This document shows, in pieces, positions 24,272 through 31,154 of a stretch of 47,231 bases of DNA. The notes under the pieces are model-generated. The model saw only the letters and a list, made by a program, of their open reading frames with translations. It had not been told where the DNA came from and did not search any database. Position 1 is the stretch's first letter, and each line of letters opens with the position of its first letter. The DNA lies in the NCBI GenBank assembly GCA_002438505.1, contig DJPI01000073.1:1-47231 (forward strand), written 5' to 3'. The stretch is from Ruminococcaceae bacterium UBA6416 (GTDB lineage Bacteria; Bacillota; Clostridia; Oscillospirales; Acutalibacteraceae). A program made the position numbers and the translations under genes.

Positions 24272-24332
24272 GTGTCACACTGACACTGTAACTCAATAAT
24301 ACAAGTATATCACCAAAAGAAGAAAAAGTCAA
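24272..24332 (-). promoter_or_regulatory. promoter and candidate operator of yerC
   Basis: Minus-strand TTGACT (24327-24332) and TATACT (24304-24309), 17-base spacer. Downstream of the start lies GTGTCA-GTG-TGACAC (24272-24286), an inverted repeat of the kind bound by dimeric helix-turn-helix proteins. Confidence 0.6.
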
Positions 24333-24362
24333 ACAGGCAAAAGGAAATTATCAAACCAACAG

Positions 24363-24389
24363 AAAAAAGCCGCCCCAAAAGGCGGCTTT
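24363..24389 (-). terminator. terminator of the 77-residue secreted peptide gene
   Basis: AAAGCCGCC with GGCGGCTTT around a TTTTGG loop, then TTTTC on the minus strand. Confidence 0.85.
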
Positions 24390-24409
24390 AAGTACAGGCC
24401 AAAGACCGA

Positions 24410-24643
24410 TTATGCAAAAATTCCATTTTTCCAATTAAGCTTGATTCCAAGCTTGAGGAGAAGCTTTGCAATAACCTGCTTGAGGCGTGCAATGAGGTTG
24501 GTGAGCCATTCAGGAAGCTTAACATCGTCACCGGCATCACCGGAAGCGGCAGTTGTGTTGGCTGAAGTTTCAGCAGCAACACCGATTGCAACAACCGAGA
24601 AAAGCATCATGACTGCAAGAAGAACTGCAAGAACCTTTTTCAT
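24410..24643 (-). CDS. 77-residue secreted protein ending in an amphipathic helix
   Basis: A signal peptide, MKKVLAVLLAVMMLFSVVAI, with cleavage likely after VAAE or nearby, is followed by a short Thr/Ala/Ser/Asp linker and a C-terminal segment of ~36 residues starting KLPEWLTNLIARLKQVIAKL and going on LLKLGIKL. The mature protein is thus little more than an amphipathic helix. The same PEWL-x2-LI-x2-L pattern and KLLLKL run form the leaderless peptide encoded just upstream at 24827-24928. AGAAAGGAGTTATCACA precedes the ATG; a longer in-frame start lacks support. Possibly a secreted membrane-active peptide or a surface-associated helix. Confidence 0.78.
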   Translation of the reverse strand: MKKVLAVLLAVMMLFSVVAIGVAAETSANTTAASGDAGDDVKLPEWLTNLIARLKQVIAKLLLKLGIKLNWKNGIFA

Positions 24644-24708
24644 TGTGATAACTCCTTTCTCAAAATATTTGTTTTTTTGACGCAATGCAGCACAAAACGT
24701 CTAAGCTA

Positions 24709-24737
24709 ATAATAATACACTTTGTTTCATAAGTCAA
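24709..24737 (-). promoter_or_regulatory. promoter of the 77-residue secreted peptide gene
   Basis: Minus-strand TTGACT (24732-24737), 17-base spacer, TATTAT (24709-24714). The spacer end AAGTGTATTAT is shared with the promoter at 25101-25129, suggesting common ancestry or a common regulator. Confidence 0.7.
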
Positions 24738-24791
24738 TTAAAAATGCTGTTAAAAAGTGTAAATTTTTTTAACAGCCTGTGAACTCAAAAG

Positions 24792-24822
24792 AAAACCGGA
24801 CAGCCGCAAAGGCCGTCCGGTT
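24792..24822 (-). terminator. terminator of the two leaderless peptide genes
   Basis: AACCGGACGGCC with GGCTGTCCGGTT around TTTGC, then TTCTTTTG on the minus strand. Confidence 0.85.
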
Positions 24823-24826
24823 GAAA

Positions 24827-24928
24827 TCAGAAGATAAGTTTAAGTAATAATTTGATGAAAAGTTTCTTTGAAACCTTTGAAAAAACAAACTCAAGGTGCG
24901 GGATAAGTTCTTCGAGCCATTCGGGCAT
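24827..24928 (-). CDS. 33-residue leaderless amphipathic peptide (PEWL family)
   Basis: Starts MPEWLEELIPHLEFVFSKVS and ends KKLFIKLLLKLIF. Ribosome binding site GATATCGAAAGGAGT precedes the ATG by 8 bases and is identical over 15 bases to that of the 18-residue peptide gene. The first helix matches the C-terminal segment of the 77-residue secreted protein (PEWLTNLIARL). It lacks a signal peptide, so export would need a dedicated transporter or lysis; otherwise it may act at the inner membrane face, like phenol-soluble modulins before export or type I toxins. Function unknown. Confidence 0.68.
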   Translation of the reverse strand: MPEWLEELIPHLEFVFSKVSKKLFIKLLLKLIF

Positions 24929-24979
24929 CCGTATTCACTCCTTTCGATATCCGGTCAACGCCGGAAAAACGGTTAAAAA

Positions 24980-25036
24980 TCAGAATATAAGCTTGAGGAA
25001 TAATTTTGTAAACATTTTTGCAAACCAAAAGAACAT
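24980..25036 (-). CDS. 18-residue hydrophobic peptide
   Basis: Encodes MFFWFAKMFTKLFLKLIF behind a full GATATCGAAAGGAGT ribosome binding site. The C-terminal KLFLKLIF repeats the end of the 33-residue peptide encoded 51 bases downstream (KLLLKLIF). This suggests tandem duplication of a minimal peptide gene. Being this short it could also be a leader peptide, but the matched ribosome binding site and shared ending argue for translation. It lies first in a unit driven by the promoter at 25101-25129. Confidence 0.55.
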   Translation of the reverse strand: MFFWFAKMFTKLFLKLIF

Positions 25037-25100
25037 AAGCTTTACTCCTTTCGATATCAGCATTAAAATTGAGCAACGGGACATTCCTGTTACTAATATA

Positions 25101-25129
25101 ATGATAATACACTTCTTAAGCAAAGTCAA
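25101..25129 (-). promoter_or_regulatory. promoter of the leaderless peptide pair
   Basis: Minus-strand TTGACT (25124-25129), 17-base spacer, TATCAT (25101-25106). Confidence 0.55.
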
Positions 25130-25228
25130 TAAAATCGACAAAAAAGTTCACAAAAAAGTTCACAATTTTTTTGCAACTTGACAAGGCATAATGACCAAAG
25201 GCGGCGCCTTCCGGTTGCCGGAATCAGA

Positions 25229-25612
25229 TTAAAGAACCGTTTCTTTTTGTGCTTTTTCTTTCATTTCATTGATGCACCTGAGCTTTTCCTCGGGAGAAAG
25301 AACTCTGAAATAAAGAAGAAGCTCTTTTTCGTCCTTTTTAAGAAGAGCAATAGGGTCGCTGCCAAGAATCTTTTCCTCTTTGATGTTTTCAGGATCCCTG
25401 CGCAGCTCCGGGTGATTATCCTCAACGCCGATGAGATATCCAACAGTCACATTGTAAACCTTGGAAAGTTTAACGAGTGTTGAGGGTGAAGGGGTGATTG
25501 CGCCGCCCTCATAAACAGTGTATGTTGTCCGATCAATGCCCAAAACGTCTGCGATATTCTTCTGAGTAAGGTTGTTTTCTTTGCGTATTGTCCTGAGTCT
25601 GTCACCAAGCAT
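25229..25612 (-). CDS. XRE-family helix-turn-helix regulator
   Basis: 127 residues. The N-terminal Cro/CI-type domain (about 1-65) is clear: LRTIRKENNLTQKNIADVLG, then IDRTTYTVYEGGAITPSPST and LVKLSKVYNVTVGYLIG. The C-terminal ~55 residues form a charged helical extension (LLYFRVLSPEEKLRCINEMK) that may be a dimerisation part. I chose the ATG 11 bases after AAAGGA; an upstream in-frame GTG is too close to it. It is encoded directly upstream of the leaderless peptide genes on the same strand and may control them; an inverted repeat at its own -10 box suggests autoregulation. Confidence 0.9.
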   Translation of the reverse strand: MLGDRLRTIRKENNLTQKNIADVLGIDRTTYTVYEGGAITPSPSTLVKLSKVYNVTVGYLIGVEDNHPELRRDPENIKEEKILGSDPIALLKKDEKELLLYFRVLSPEEKLRCINEMKEKAQKETVL

Positions 25613-25638
25613 AGTGTCCACCGTCCTTTCTTATATTC

Positions 25639-25669
25639 TGATAATATCACAATATTCACCAAAAATCAA
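25639..25669 (-). promoter_or_regulatory. promoter of the XRE gene with palindrome at the -10 box
   Basis: Minus-strand TTGATT (25664-25669), 17-base spacer, TATTAT (25641-25646). TGATA-T-TATCA (25639-25649) overlaps the -10 box as a perfect inverted repeat, a plausible autorepression site. Confidence 0.55.
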
Positions 25670-25758
25670 GAAATATTTTAATAAATCAGCAATCCGGCCG
25701 TTTTTTAGCGATGAATTTTTTCCGTTGCGTTTGGCAACAATTATTTTGGTGATTCAAA

Positions 25759-26406
25759 GTGAAAAAAAATCTCATTTTTTCCGTTCCAAGCACTCCGTGG
25801 GAAAAGCTTCTCTCCTGCCTTTTTTCAACCGTTCACAAGCAGGCGGCGTTGGGGCTGCTTTTTTGCTTTTCTGCGCTTCCTCTTTTCACTGCCTTAAGCT
25901 CATGGACAGCGCTTTTTTCCGTCTGCAAAAAGCTTTATAACGGTGAGGAGGTGAAAGCGTTTTCCGCTTTCTTTTCGGCGTTCAAGAAAAGCTTCAAAAA
26001 AACCGCGCTTTTGTCTCTTGCTTTTACTTTTCTCTTTTCGGCCGGAATTTATTCGGCAAAGACATACTTTTCCTTTGGCACGGCCTTTTCTATAGTCGCG
26101 GGAGCGGTCAGCGTTTCGGTTTTGATTTTGCTTGCGCTTCTTTTTCCGTTCGCTGCGCAGTATCTTTTGCAAGAAAAAAGGAGGCCGTTTCTTGAATCGT
26201 TCGTGCTGTCTTTGCCGCGCTGCGGACTTTGTCTCGGTGCCGTTGGGCTTGTTTGCGGCGGTTTAATTTTTCTTCTTCCGTTTTCCGCGCCGCTGCTTTT
26301 GACTCTTGCGTTTCCGCTCTCTTGCCTTTTCTGCGTTTTTATTTTTGAAAAAAGGCCGGTGAAGGCCAATGAAAACCAAAATCAGGACGAACAAAACGGC
26401 TTGTAA
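25759..26406 (+). CDS. polytopic membrane protein, DUF624/YesL-like
   Basis: 215 residues with about five membrane spans. The first ~90 residues match the YesL/DUF624 pattern: a first span, a loop (LSSWTALFSVCKKLYNGEEV) and a cytosolic FFSAFKKSFKKTALLSLAF segment before the second half. YesL-type proteins often accompany carbohydrate uptake genes; none is present here. The start is a GTG with a weak ribosome binding site and is uncertain by several codons. The C-terminus is Asn/Gln-rich (ANENQNQDEQNGL). Confidence 0.7.
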   Translation: MKKNLIFSVPSTPWEKLLSCLFSTVHKQAALGLLFCFSALPLFTALSSWTALFSVCKKLYNGEEVKAFSAFFSAFKKSFKKTALLSLAFTFLFSAGIYSAKTYFSFGTAFSIVAGAVSVSVLILLALLFPFAAQYLLQEKRRPFLESFVLSLPRCGLCLGAVGLVCGGLIFLLPFSAPLLLTLAFPLSCLFCVFIFEKRPVKANENQNQDEQNGL

Positions 26407-26413
26407 TAAGCAC

Positions 26414-26441
26414 AAAAGGGATTGCCGCGGCAACCCCTTTA
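26414..26441. terminator. bidirectional terminator between convergent genes
   Basis: AAAGGGATTGCC pairs with GGCAACCCCTTT with one G-U pair; T-rich on both sides. Confidence 0.8.
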
Positions 26442-26459
26442 ATTGTGTGCGTCAAATGT

Positions 26460-28097
26460 TTATTTAACCTCGCTGATGAGAGAATCAAACGCCTTTGTGA
26501 GCGTTGAACCGGCCTCGGACGAGGCTGCGTTGATTTCCTCATTTTCCGTGAACATTGAGCGGAAGTCATTGTCCGGAAGAATGTAACCTATCTGGTCATT
26601 GGCAAGACCGAAACAAATGAGCTTTTCAACCTTTGCCGTTTTTGAAAACGGCTCATAGTCCCAGCTCTTTCCCGTCCAGGTTTTGTCCTTTTCAATAACG
26701 CCGCCCCAAATGAGCTCCGGTGAAATTTCACCCGGAACAATGACAACGCCAACCTTGTTTCCAAGCTCCATGTATCCAAGTTCTGTGACGGCGTAGTAAT
26801 CCGAGCCTTTTTTTGTCAGTACGGTTCCGACAAGACCCTCTCTGACCGCAAGCTTGAGAATTTCATTGGTTGCCTTGACATAAACATTTCTCACCGCAAT
26901 GTTGAGCACCGGGTCAAGAGGAGTGTCGTTGCTGATTGAAATGAGCTTGTCAGCCAGCGCTGCACCCATTTTTCCGGTCTTGTCCGCCGGGTTTGAATCG
27001 TCATACTCAAGAGGACCGTAATTGGCTGTGAGCGCAAGCTCTGCACCCTGAACAAAAACGGCATCCGCGCCGGTCTTTTCTTTAACCGTTTTTCTGAGAT
27101 AATACGGGTAGTCGCCGCAAATGCGTGTTCCGGAAATGCCTGCGCCAACGGCATGAATTCCGGCCTCGCAGATCCAGATTTCATTTTCATCCTTGTTGTC
27201 CGGAACAAAGCGCAGTCTGTGAATGTCCGGGTCAATAACCTTGGGATCGCGCTTGTCATAAATGTATTCGGAGATATCGGCGCTTCCGTAATAAAGCGAG
27301 CCGGTCTCCATATCGTCAACAGCTTCAACAACGGTTGAGGTGACAGTGTTATAAAGATTTTCCATGAACTCCGGAGTCTTTCCGCCGACAAAGTCCTTCT
27401 TCTCTCCGCCGATAAAGCTCAAAAAAGGATTGACGGCGAGCGCCGCAAGCAGCGGAGCACCCATTCCGAGGATGTCAATGCAGGAATGCTGGTGAAGAAC
27501 GGAGACGTTGATTGAGGTGATTCCCTTTTCCTTTGCAAAGGAAGCAAGGCGGCTTCTGATTTCAAGAACATCGCCCGAGGCAATGCCGTAGCCGTCAATG
27601 ACAGCGTGAACAACCGTTCCGCGCGTTCCGTCTGAAAGGGCATAGGTGCAAACGCGCTGGTCGTCAATAATTTCCGTTGGCTGTCTGCCCTTAAGCGGTT
27701 CAAGAGTTCCTGCCATATAGACCTTTTTTCCGTTCATGAGATAGACGTCACCGCTTTTTTCAAGACCTTTCAAAAGCGAATCCGAGGCATAGCCTGCGCT
27801 CCATTTTGCGCCGTCTTTAACGCTCGGGTCAAAGCTTTTTTCACCGGGGTAAAAATTCTCCGATGGCTTGAAAGAATCAATCTCCGGCCAGTTTTTCTCA
27901 AGACCCGGAATCACCCGGTTGAGAACGGAAACGGCAACGGAAACAATCTTGTCAAGCGCTCTGTAAAGATAGGTTTCAAGCTTTTCCTTTGCGCTGTTGT
28001 TGGGGTCAATCTTGCCGGCGTATGCAGGCGAGACAAGACACGAGGAAAGCATCAGCACGGCAAGAAGCAGCGCCAGCGCTTTTTTGAACTTTTTCAT
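26460..28097 (-). CDS. secreted neutral/alkaline ceramidase-like protein
   Basis: 545 residues. Signal peptide MKKFKKALALLLAVLMLSSC; a Cys at residue 20 with LLAVLMLSSC could also be a lipobox-like site, though SSC is not canonical. The body carries motifs resembling the neutral/alkaline non-lysosomal ceramidase N-terminal domain: SVLHQHSCIDILGMG in place of the usual THTHSGPG-type motif, GVVIVPGEISPELIWGG, and FGLANDQIGYILPDND near the end. It may cleave N-acyl sphingoid or other amide-linked lipids, or be a ceramidase-fold protein of other function, since the zinc-site motif deviates. The C-terminal ~25 residues are helical (LTKAFDSLISEVK). The ATG behind AAAAAGGAGAATGCATAAG was chosen. Confidence 0.68.
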   Translation of the reverse strand: MKKFKKALALLLAVLMLSSCLVSPAYAGKIDPNNSAKEKLETYLYRALDKIVSVAVSVLNRVIPGLEKNWPEIDSFKPSENFYPGEKSFDPSVKDGAKWSAGYASDSLLKGLEKSGDVYLMNGKKVYMAGTLEPLKGRQPTEIIDDQRVCTYALSDGTRGTVVHAVIDGYGIASGDVLEIRSRLASFAKEKGITSINVSVLHQHSCIDILGMGAPLLAALAVNPFLSFIGGEKKDFVGGKTPEFMENLYNTVTSTVVEAVDDMETGSLYYGSADISEYIYDKRDPKVIDPDIHRLRFVPDNKDENEIWICEAGIHAVGAGISGTRICGDYPYYLRKTVKEKTGADAVFVQGAELALTANYGPLEYDDSNPADKTGKMGAALADKLISISNDTPLDPVLNIAVRNVYVKATNEILKLAVREGLVGTVLTKKGSDYYAVTELGYMELGNKVGVVIVPGEISPELIWGGVIEKDKTWTGKSWDYEPFSKTAKVEKLICFGLANDQIGYILPDNDFRSMFTENEEINAASSEAGSTLTKAFDSLISEVK

Positions 28098-28141
28098 CTT
28101 ATGCATTCTCCTTTTTGTTTTTTTGTTCCAAAAATCTATCA

Positions 28142-28172
28142 AAAAGTCCCTGCAAAAATTGCAGGGACTTTT
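28142..28172. terminator. terminator between the lipase-like and ceramidase-like genes
   Basis: AAAGTCCCTGCAA pairs with TTGCAGGGACTTT, with T runs on both sides. Confidence 0.88.
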
Positions 28173-28253
28173 GCATTTAAATTTTATCACAGCTGAAGTC
28201 TTTTCGCAATATCAACCGGGAAGATTCGGAAAAAAACCGTGTTCGTTCTCCGG

Positions 28254-29918
28254 TCACGCGGCGGCCATTTTGGCTCTGATTTTTTCACCGAGAGACTTGA
28301 GCCATTTGAAAAGCATTGTGAGGAAGGAGAGCAGCCTTCCGGCCTTTGAGTCAGGCTCATCGGAAAGCTTGTTGGCCTCCCACTGATAGGTGTTGCAGTT
28401 TTCCTCTGTCATTGGGGCTGAGGAGTCGGTATCATAGCTATAGACAACAAACTGAGTGCAGTCAAAATCATCAACCGTGAGCTGGCGGTCAGCCGTTGCA
28501 ACCGTGTAAAGAACGTCACTTTCAATATCCTGCCAGTCACCGTGCTCGGCGCCTTTGATGAACCACGTCTGGTCGGGGAACATACAGGTTGATGCGTCAA
28601 CCTGCTTATCCGGTGAGATATATTTTCCCTTGCCCTCGCTCACGCGCTTTGCAATATACTCATCGGAAAGAGTTGTGTAAATATCCGAGGTTGTTGCGCC
28701 GTATGAGGAAGCATTGACCGTTACAAACTGGTCGGCGATTGCATTTCTTGATTCAATGATGGGATTAATTTGATAGCCGTATTTTGAAAAGATTGCAAGG
28801 TTTGCGTTATCGTTGACCTTGTTCATGATTTCGGGAATATGCTTTCTTACGAGCGAGTCATAATTGTTGATTTTTTCAATGAGTCCGGCATAGGTTGTGC
28901 GCTTTTCGCTGTCCTGCGGACCGAAAACATAGTCCATTGCATTGTCAAAATCTTCCTCTTTAACAATGCCCCAGAATGCCGGCCAGGTGCAGAATGTTGA
29001 AAGAGCAAGCGCACTCGTTACACCTTTAATAACAACATAGTATATCGTTTCCTTTGTTACACCGGCAACGGTTTTGAGAACTCCGGACTTTTCAAGAAGC
29101 TCAACGGTCTCGCTGATGAATGCGTCCATTTTGAAGTCGCCGGTATAATTTGCATCAATGAAGTAACGGTTAATTGCGTTTCCGTCAAGCTTAATCTTTC
29201 CGCTGATTGGCTCGCTGAGAATTTCTCCTCCGTTGGCAACGGAGCCGTCAAGACTCAGACCGTAAAGGTCATCGGTTCCGTATTTTGCAACATATGCCGT
29301 TGCAATAACCGAACCGAGGCAGCGGCCGATGATTGCAACCTTCGGCGCGCCGGTAATCTTTTTAACGCCCTGAATATATTCATTGAGCTTATCGGCGGTT
29401 TCAAGCGGATCAAGGCGCCAGTCATAATAGAACTGATAGTCATAAAAGCCGTAATAACCCCTCCAGCTTTTTGAATCACGGGAAAGGTCGTTTTTCATCG
29501 TATCCTTTCTTCTTTGAGCAAGGCCGGAGCCGTTTGAGGCCTCGCCGTTTTCGTCAAGAAGAAGCTCGCCGAACATTTCTGAAACTTCCTTCTGGAAGTT
29601 TTCGTAATAGCGGTCATAGTTACCTGTGAGCAGTCCGTCAATGAGGAACGGAAGAAGAACATTGGCAACGGACTTATAAATCTCCTTGTTTCCGTCATCA
29701 TCCTCGCTCTTCTTTGAAAGATTGTCAAAAATGGCCGACCAGCGCGGAAGGTCTTTCCCGTCCTTGTCAACAAGAACGTCTCCGTCTCCGCCGATCATAA
29801 CGACCGGAACCTTGCTTCCTGTTCTTGATGGAGTTGCCGCAAAAGCGGGAACGGCCGCTGAGAAAACCAGCAGCATTGAAAGAGCGAGTGACACAATTTT
29901 TTTCAGATTTTTCTTCAT
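28254..29918 (-). CDS. secreted alpha/beta-hydrolase with Cys in the nucleophile elbow
   Basis: 554 residues. A signal peptide ends AVPAFAA. An alpha/beta-hydrolase core with LCAT-like features follows: VPVVMIGGDGD near the oxyanion region, FYYDWRLDPLETADKLNEYI, and the elbow VAIIGRCLGSVIATAYVAKY where Ser is replaced by Cys (GxCxG, about residue 206). A late Asp/His pair is plausible (WFIKGAEHGDWQD, His near residue 478). It ends in a basic amphipathic tail, RLLSFLTMLFKWLKSLGEKI. Cys nucleophiles occur in dienelactone hydrolase-type enzymes, so activity is possible but altered. Probably exported and membrane- or wall-associated via the tail. Confidence 0.75.
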   Translation of the reverse strand: MKKNLKKIVSLALSMLLVFSAAVPAFAATPSRTGSKVPVVMIGGDGDVLVDKDGKDLPRWSAIFDNLSKKSEDDDGNKEIYKSVANVLLPFLIDGLLTGNYDRYYENFQKEVSEMFGELLLDENGEASNGSGLAQRRKDTMKNDLSRDSKSWRGYYGFYDYQFYYDWRLDPLETADKLNEYIQGVKKITGAPKVAIIGRCLGSVIATAYVAKYGTDDLYGLSLDGSVANGGEILSEPISGKIKLDGNAINRYFIDANYTGDFKMDAFISETVELLEKSGVLKTVAGVTKETIYYVVIKGVTSALALSTFCTWPAFWGIVKEEDFDNAMDYVFGPQDSEKRTTYAGLIEKINNYDSLVRKHIPEIMNKVNDNANLAIFSKYGYQINPIIESRNAIADQFVTVNASSYGATTSDIYTTLSDEYIAKRVSEGKGKYISPDKQVDASTCMFPDQTWFIKGAEHGDWQDIESDVLYTVATADRQLTVDDFDCTQFVVYSYDTDSSAPMTEENCNTYQWEANKLSDEPDSKAGRLLSFLTMLFKWLKSLGEKIRAKMAAA

Positions 29919-29962
29919 CACGATTCTCCTTACAATTTATTAACAAAGTTCATGCTTTAATC

Positions 29963-29991
29963 ATTTTATCATATGGTGAAAATAATAGCAA
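29963..29991 (-). promoter_or_regulatory. promoter of the alpha/beta-hydrolase gene
   Basis: Minus-strand TTGCTA (29986-29991), 17-base spacer, TAAAAT (29963-29968). Confidence 0.55.
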
Positions 29992-30080
29992 GGAAAACGC
30001 AGTGATTGTATGCGGAGATAATTATTTTTAATATTCTCCGAACTATAGTCAGAATTTCAAAGTCTTTGATAAAAAAATAA

Positions 30081-30105
30081 GAGCCGCCGCAAAAAGCGAC
30101 AGCTC
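30081..30105 (-). terminator. terminator of the 49/45-residue peptide operon
   Basis: GAGCTGTCGC with GCGGCGGCTC around TTTTT, followed by TTATTTTTTT on the minus strand. Confidence 0.85.
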
Positions 30106-30125
30106 ATTATCTTTATGTTCAAAAA

Positions 30126-30275
30126 TTATTTCGCAGCAGCGGTTGTGCCGGCAGGAGCGTCGTCCTTAACAAAATACTTCTTGAAGAAAGCAATGATGTT
30201 GTTGAGGAGCTTAACGAAGTCAACCTTGTCAAGACCCTGAAGGAAATACACGAAGAACTCTTTGATTGTTGCCAT
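30126..30275 (-). CDS. 49-residue leaderless amphipathic peptide
   Basis: Starts MATIKEFFVYFLQGLDKVDF and continues with a second helix (VKLLNNIIAFFKKYF) before a small-residue tail (DDAPAGTTAAAK). An AAAGGTGAATAACT ribosome binding region precedes the ATG. No signal peptide. The helices have hydrophobic residues every 3-4 positions with Lys on the polar side. It is the second gene of a pair 62 bases apart, with its own terminator downstream. The pattern resembles phenol-soluble modulin beta or leaderless bacteriocins; no direct family assignment. Confidence 0.68.
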   Translation of the reverse strand: MATIKEFFVYFLQGLDKVDFVKLLNNIIAFFKKYFVKDDAPAGTTAAAK

Positions 30276-30337
30276 AGTTATTCACCTTTTCTTTCTGAAA
30301 ATTTTGCGCCGCACCAAGCGGCATTAAAATCGGTCGA

Positions 30338-30475
30338 TTATTTCGCTACGCCAAGAATTTTGAAGAATTCAACAACCTTAGCATAAGCGGTTTCAAGATT
30401 TTTGAAAGCAGCTTCAAAACCGAATTTGTTAAGGCAGTCAGCGAAAAATTCAGCAAGTTTTTTTGCAGTTTCCAT
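30338..30475 (-). CDS. 45-residue leaderless amphipathic peptide
   Basis: Starts METAKKLAEFFADCLNKFGF and ends AYAKVVEFFKILGVAK. An AAAGGTGATTAACT ribosome binding region, nearly the same as that of the downstream 49-residue peptide gene, precedes the ATG, so the two genes share a leader design. Predicted to be almost wholly helical, with one Cys at residue 14. The upstream leader contains the 11-bp direct repeats at 30696-30717. Function unknown. Confidence 0.68.
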   Translation of the reverse strand: METAKKLAEFFADCLNKFGFEAAFKNLETAYAKVVEFFKILGVAK

Positions 30476-30854
30476 AGTTAATCACCTTTCGCATAAAATT
30501 CACTTATCAAGCAACCGCCCGACCTTTGAAACAAATGACCGCCCGCCGGAGTCGTTTTGTCATATAGCACAATCTTTAACGCTAAATGAGAAATACGAGT
30601 AAAAAGATATTATGCAATATCACCAAAAGACGCCAAACAGCAACATAAATTTCAAAATTTTGGCCATTACTTTAAGCTGAAAAAATGGTATAAGCCGAAC
30701 CTTAAATGAACCTTAAAAACGGTCGAATTTTTGGAAAAAAATTCATAATTTGTTGAATATTTCTTAATAATATACAAATCACGCTTTACTTTCGCAATTA
30801 AAAAATAAGCAGCGTTTTTTATCCGATTGAATCAACCTCTTTTTTTCTTCAATA
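30476..30854. other. AT-rich regulatory intergenic region
   Basis: No credible gene. It holds the direct-repeat promoter at 30685-30717 and long A/T runs (30720-30850). If transcription starts at that promoter, the leader of the 45-residue peptide gene is ~200 nt. Confidence 0.5.
30685..30717 (-). promoter_or_regulatory. perfect 11-bp direct repeat site upstream of the 45/49 peptide genes
   Basis: On the minus strand TTTAAGGTTCA is followed immediately by TTTAAGGTTCG (30717-30696). A weak -10 (TACCAT, 30690-30685) begins 27 bases after the start of the first repeat, as at the two other sites. An 11-bp period places both half-sites on one DNA face, typical of OmpR/PhoB-family regulators. Confidence 0.6.
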
Positions 30855-30891
30855 AAAAATGCGCCCCGGAAGCGGGGAAGCTTCCGGAGCA
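30855..30891 (-). terminator. terminator of the 33-residue peptide gene
   Basis: TGCTCCGGAAGC with GCTTCCGGGGCGCA (mismatch in the lower stem), then TTTTTTATT on the minus strand. Confidence 0.82.
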
Positions 30892-30923
30892 AAAAGAGGG
30901 GAAAAGTGAATCATCAATAATGA

Positions 30924-31025
30924 TTAAAGAAGGTCAATGCCGAAGAACTTGTCGATGATAGCACCGAGCTTTTCAAGGATGCTCTTAAAATCAATACCCT
31001 TGAGGAATTCAAGAATCTTATCCAT
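30924..31025 (-). CDS. 33-residue leaderless amphipathic peptide
   Basis: Starts MDKILEFLKGIDFKSILEKL and ends GAIIDKFFGIDLL. A strong CGGAGGTGAAACGTA ribosome binding site precedes the ATG. It is one continuous amphipathic helix interrupted by Gly, with balanced charge, no cysteine and no signal peptide. It forms a monocistronic unit with its own promoter (31075-31107) and terminator. It resembles the C-terminal tail of the 557-residue exported protein in spacing of Ile/Phe and Lys. Candidates: phenol-soluble-modulin-like toxin, leaderless bacteriocin, membrane-associated regulator. Confidence 0.72.
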   Translation of the reverse strand: MDKILEFLKGIDFKSILEKLGAIIDKFFGIDLL

Positions 31026-31074
31026 TACGTTTCACCTCCGTTGAAAACATCAAGTGTTTTTTGATTGCGTTCAT

Positions 31075-31107
31075 AGTTTATTAATCTTACATTAAATCAA
31101 CCTTAAA
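31075..31107 (-). promoter_or_regulatory. direct-repeat promoter of the 33-residue peptide gene
   Basis: Minus-strand TTTAAGGTTGA then TTTAATGTAAG (31107-31086), 11-bp period, with TAAACT (31080-31075) as -10. The distance from the first repeat to the -10 is 27 bases, identical to 8864-8896. Confidence 0.55.
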
Positions 31108-31154
31108 ATTTTTCAAAAATCAGGTAAAAATATTAATTTTTTATGAATCGACCA

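Noticed and set aside
30620..30667. 15-residue hydrophobic ORF downstream of the 11-bp repeats
   Set aside because: No ribosome binding site, unlike all other peptide genes nearby; probably part of a leader.
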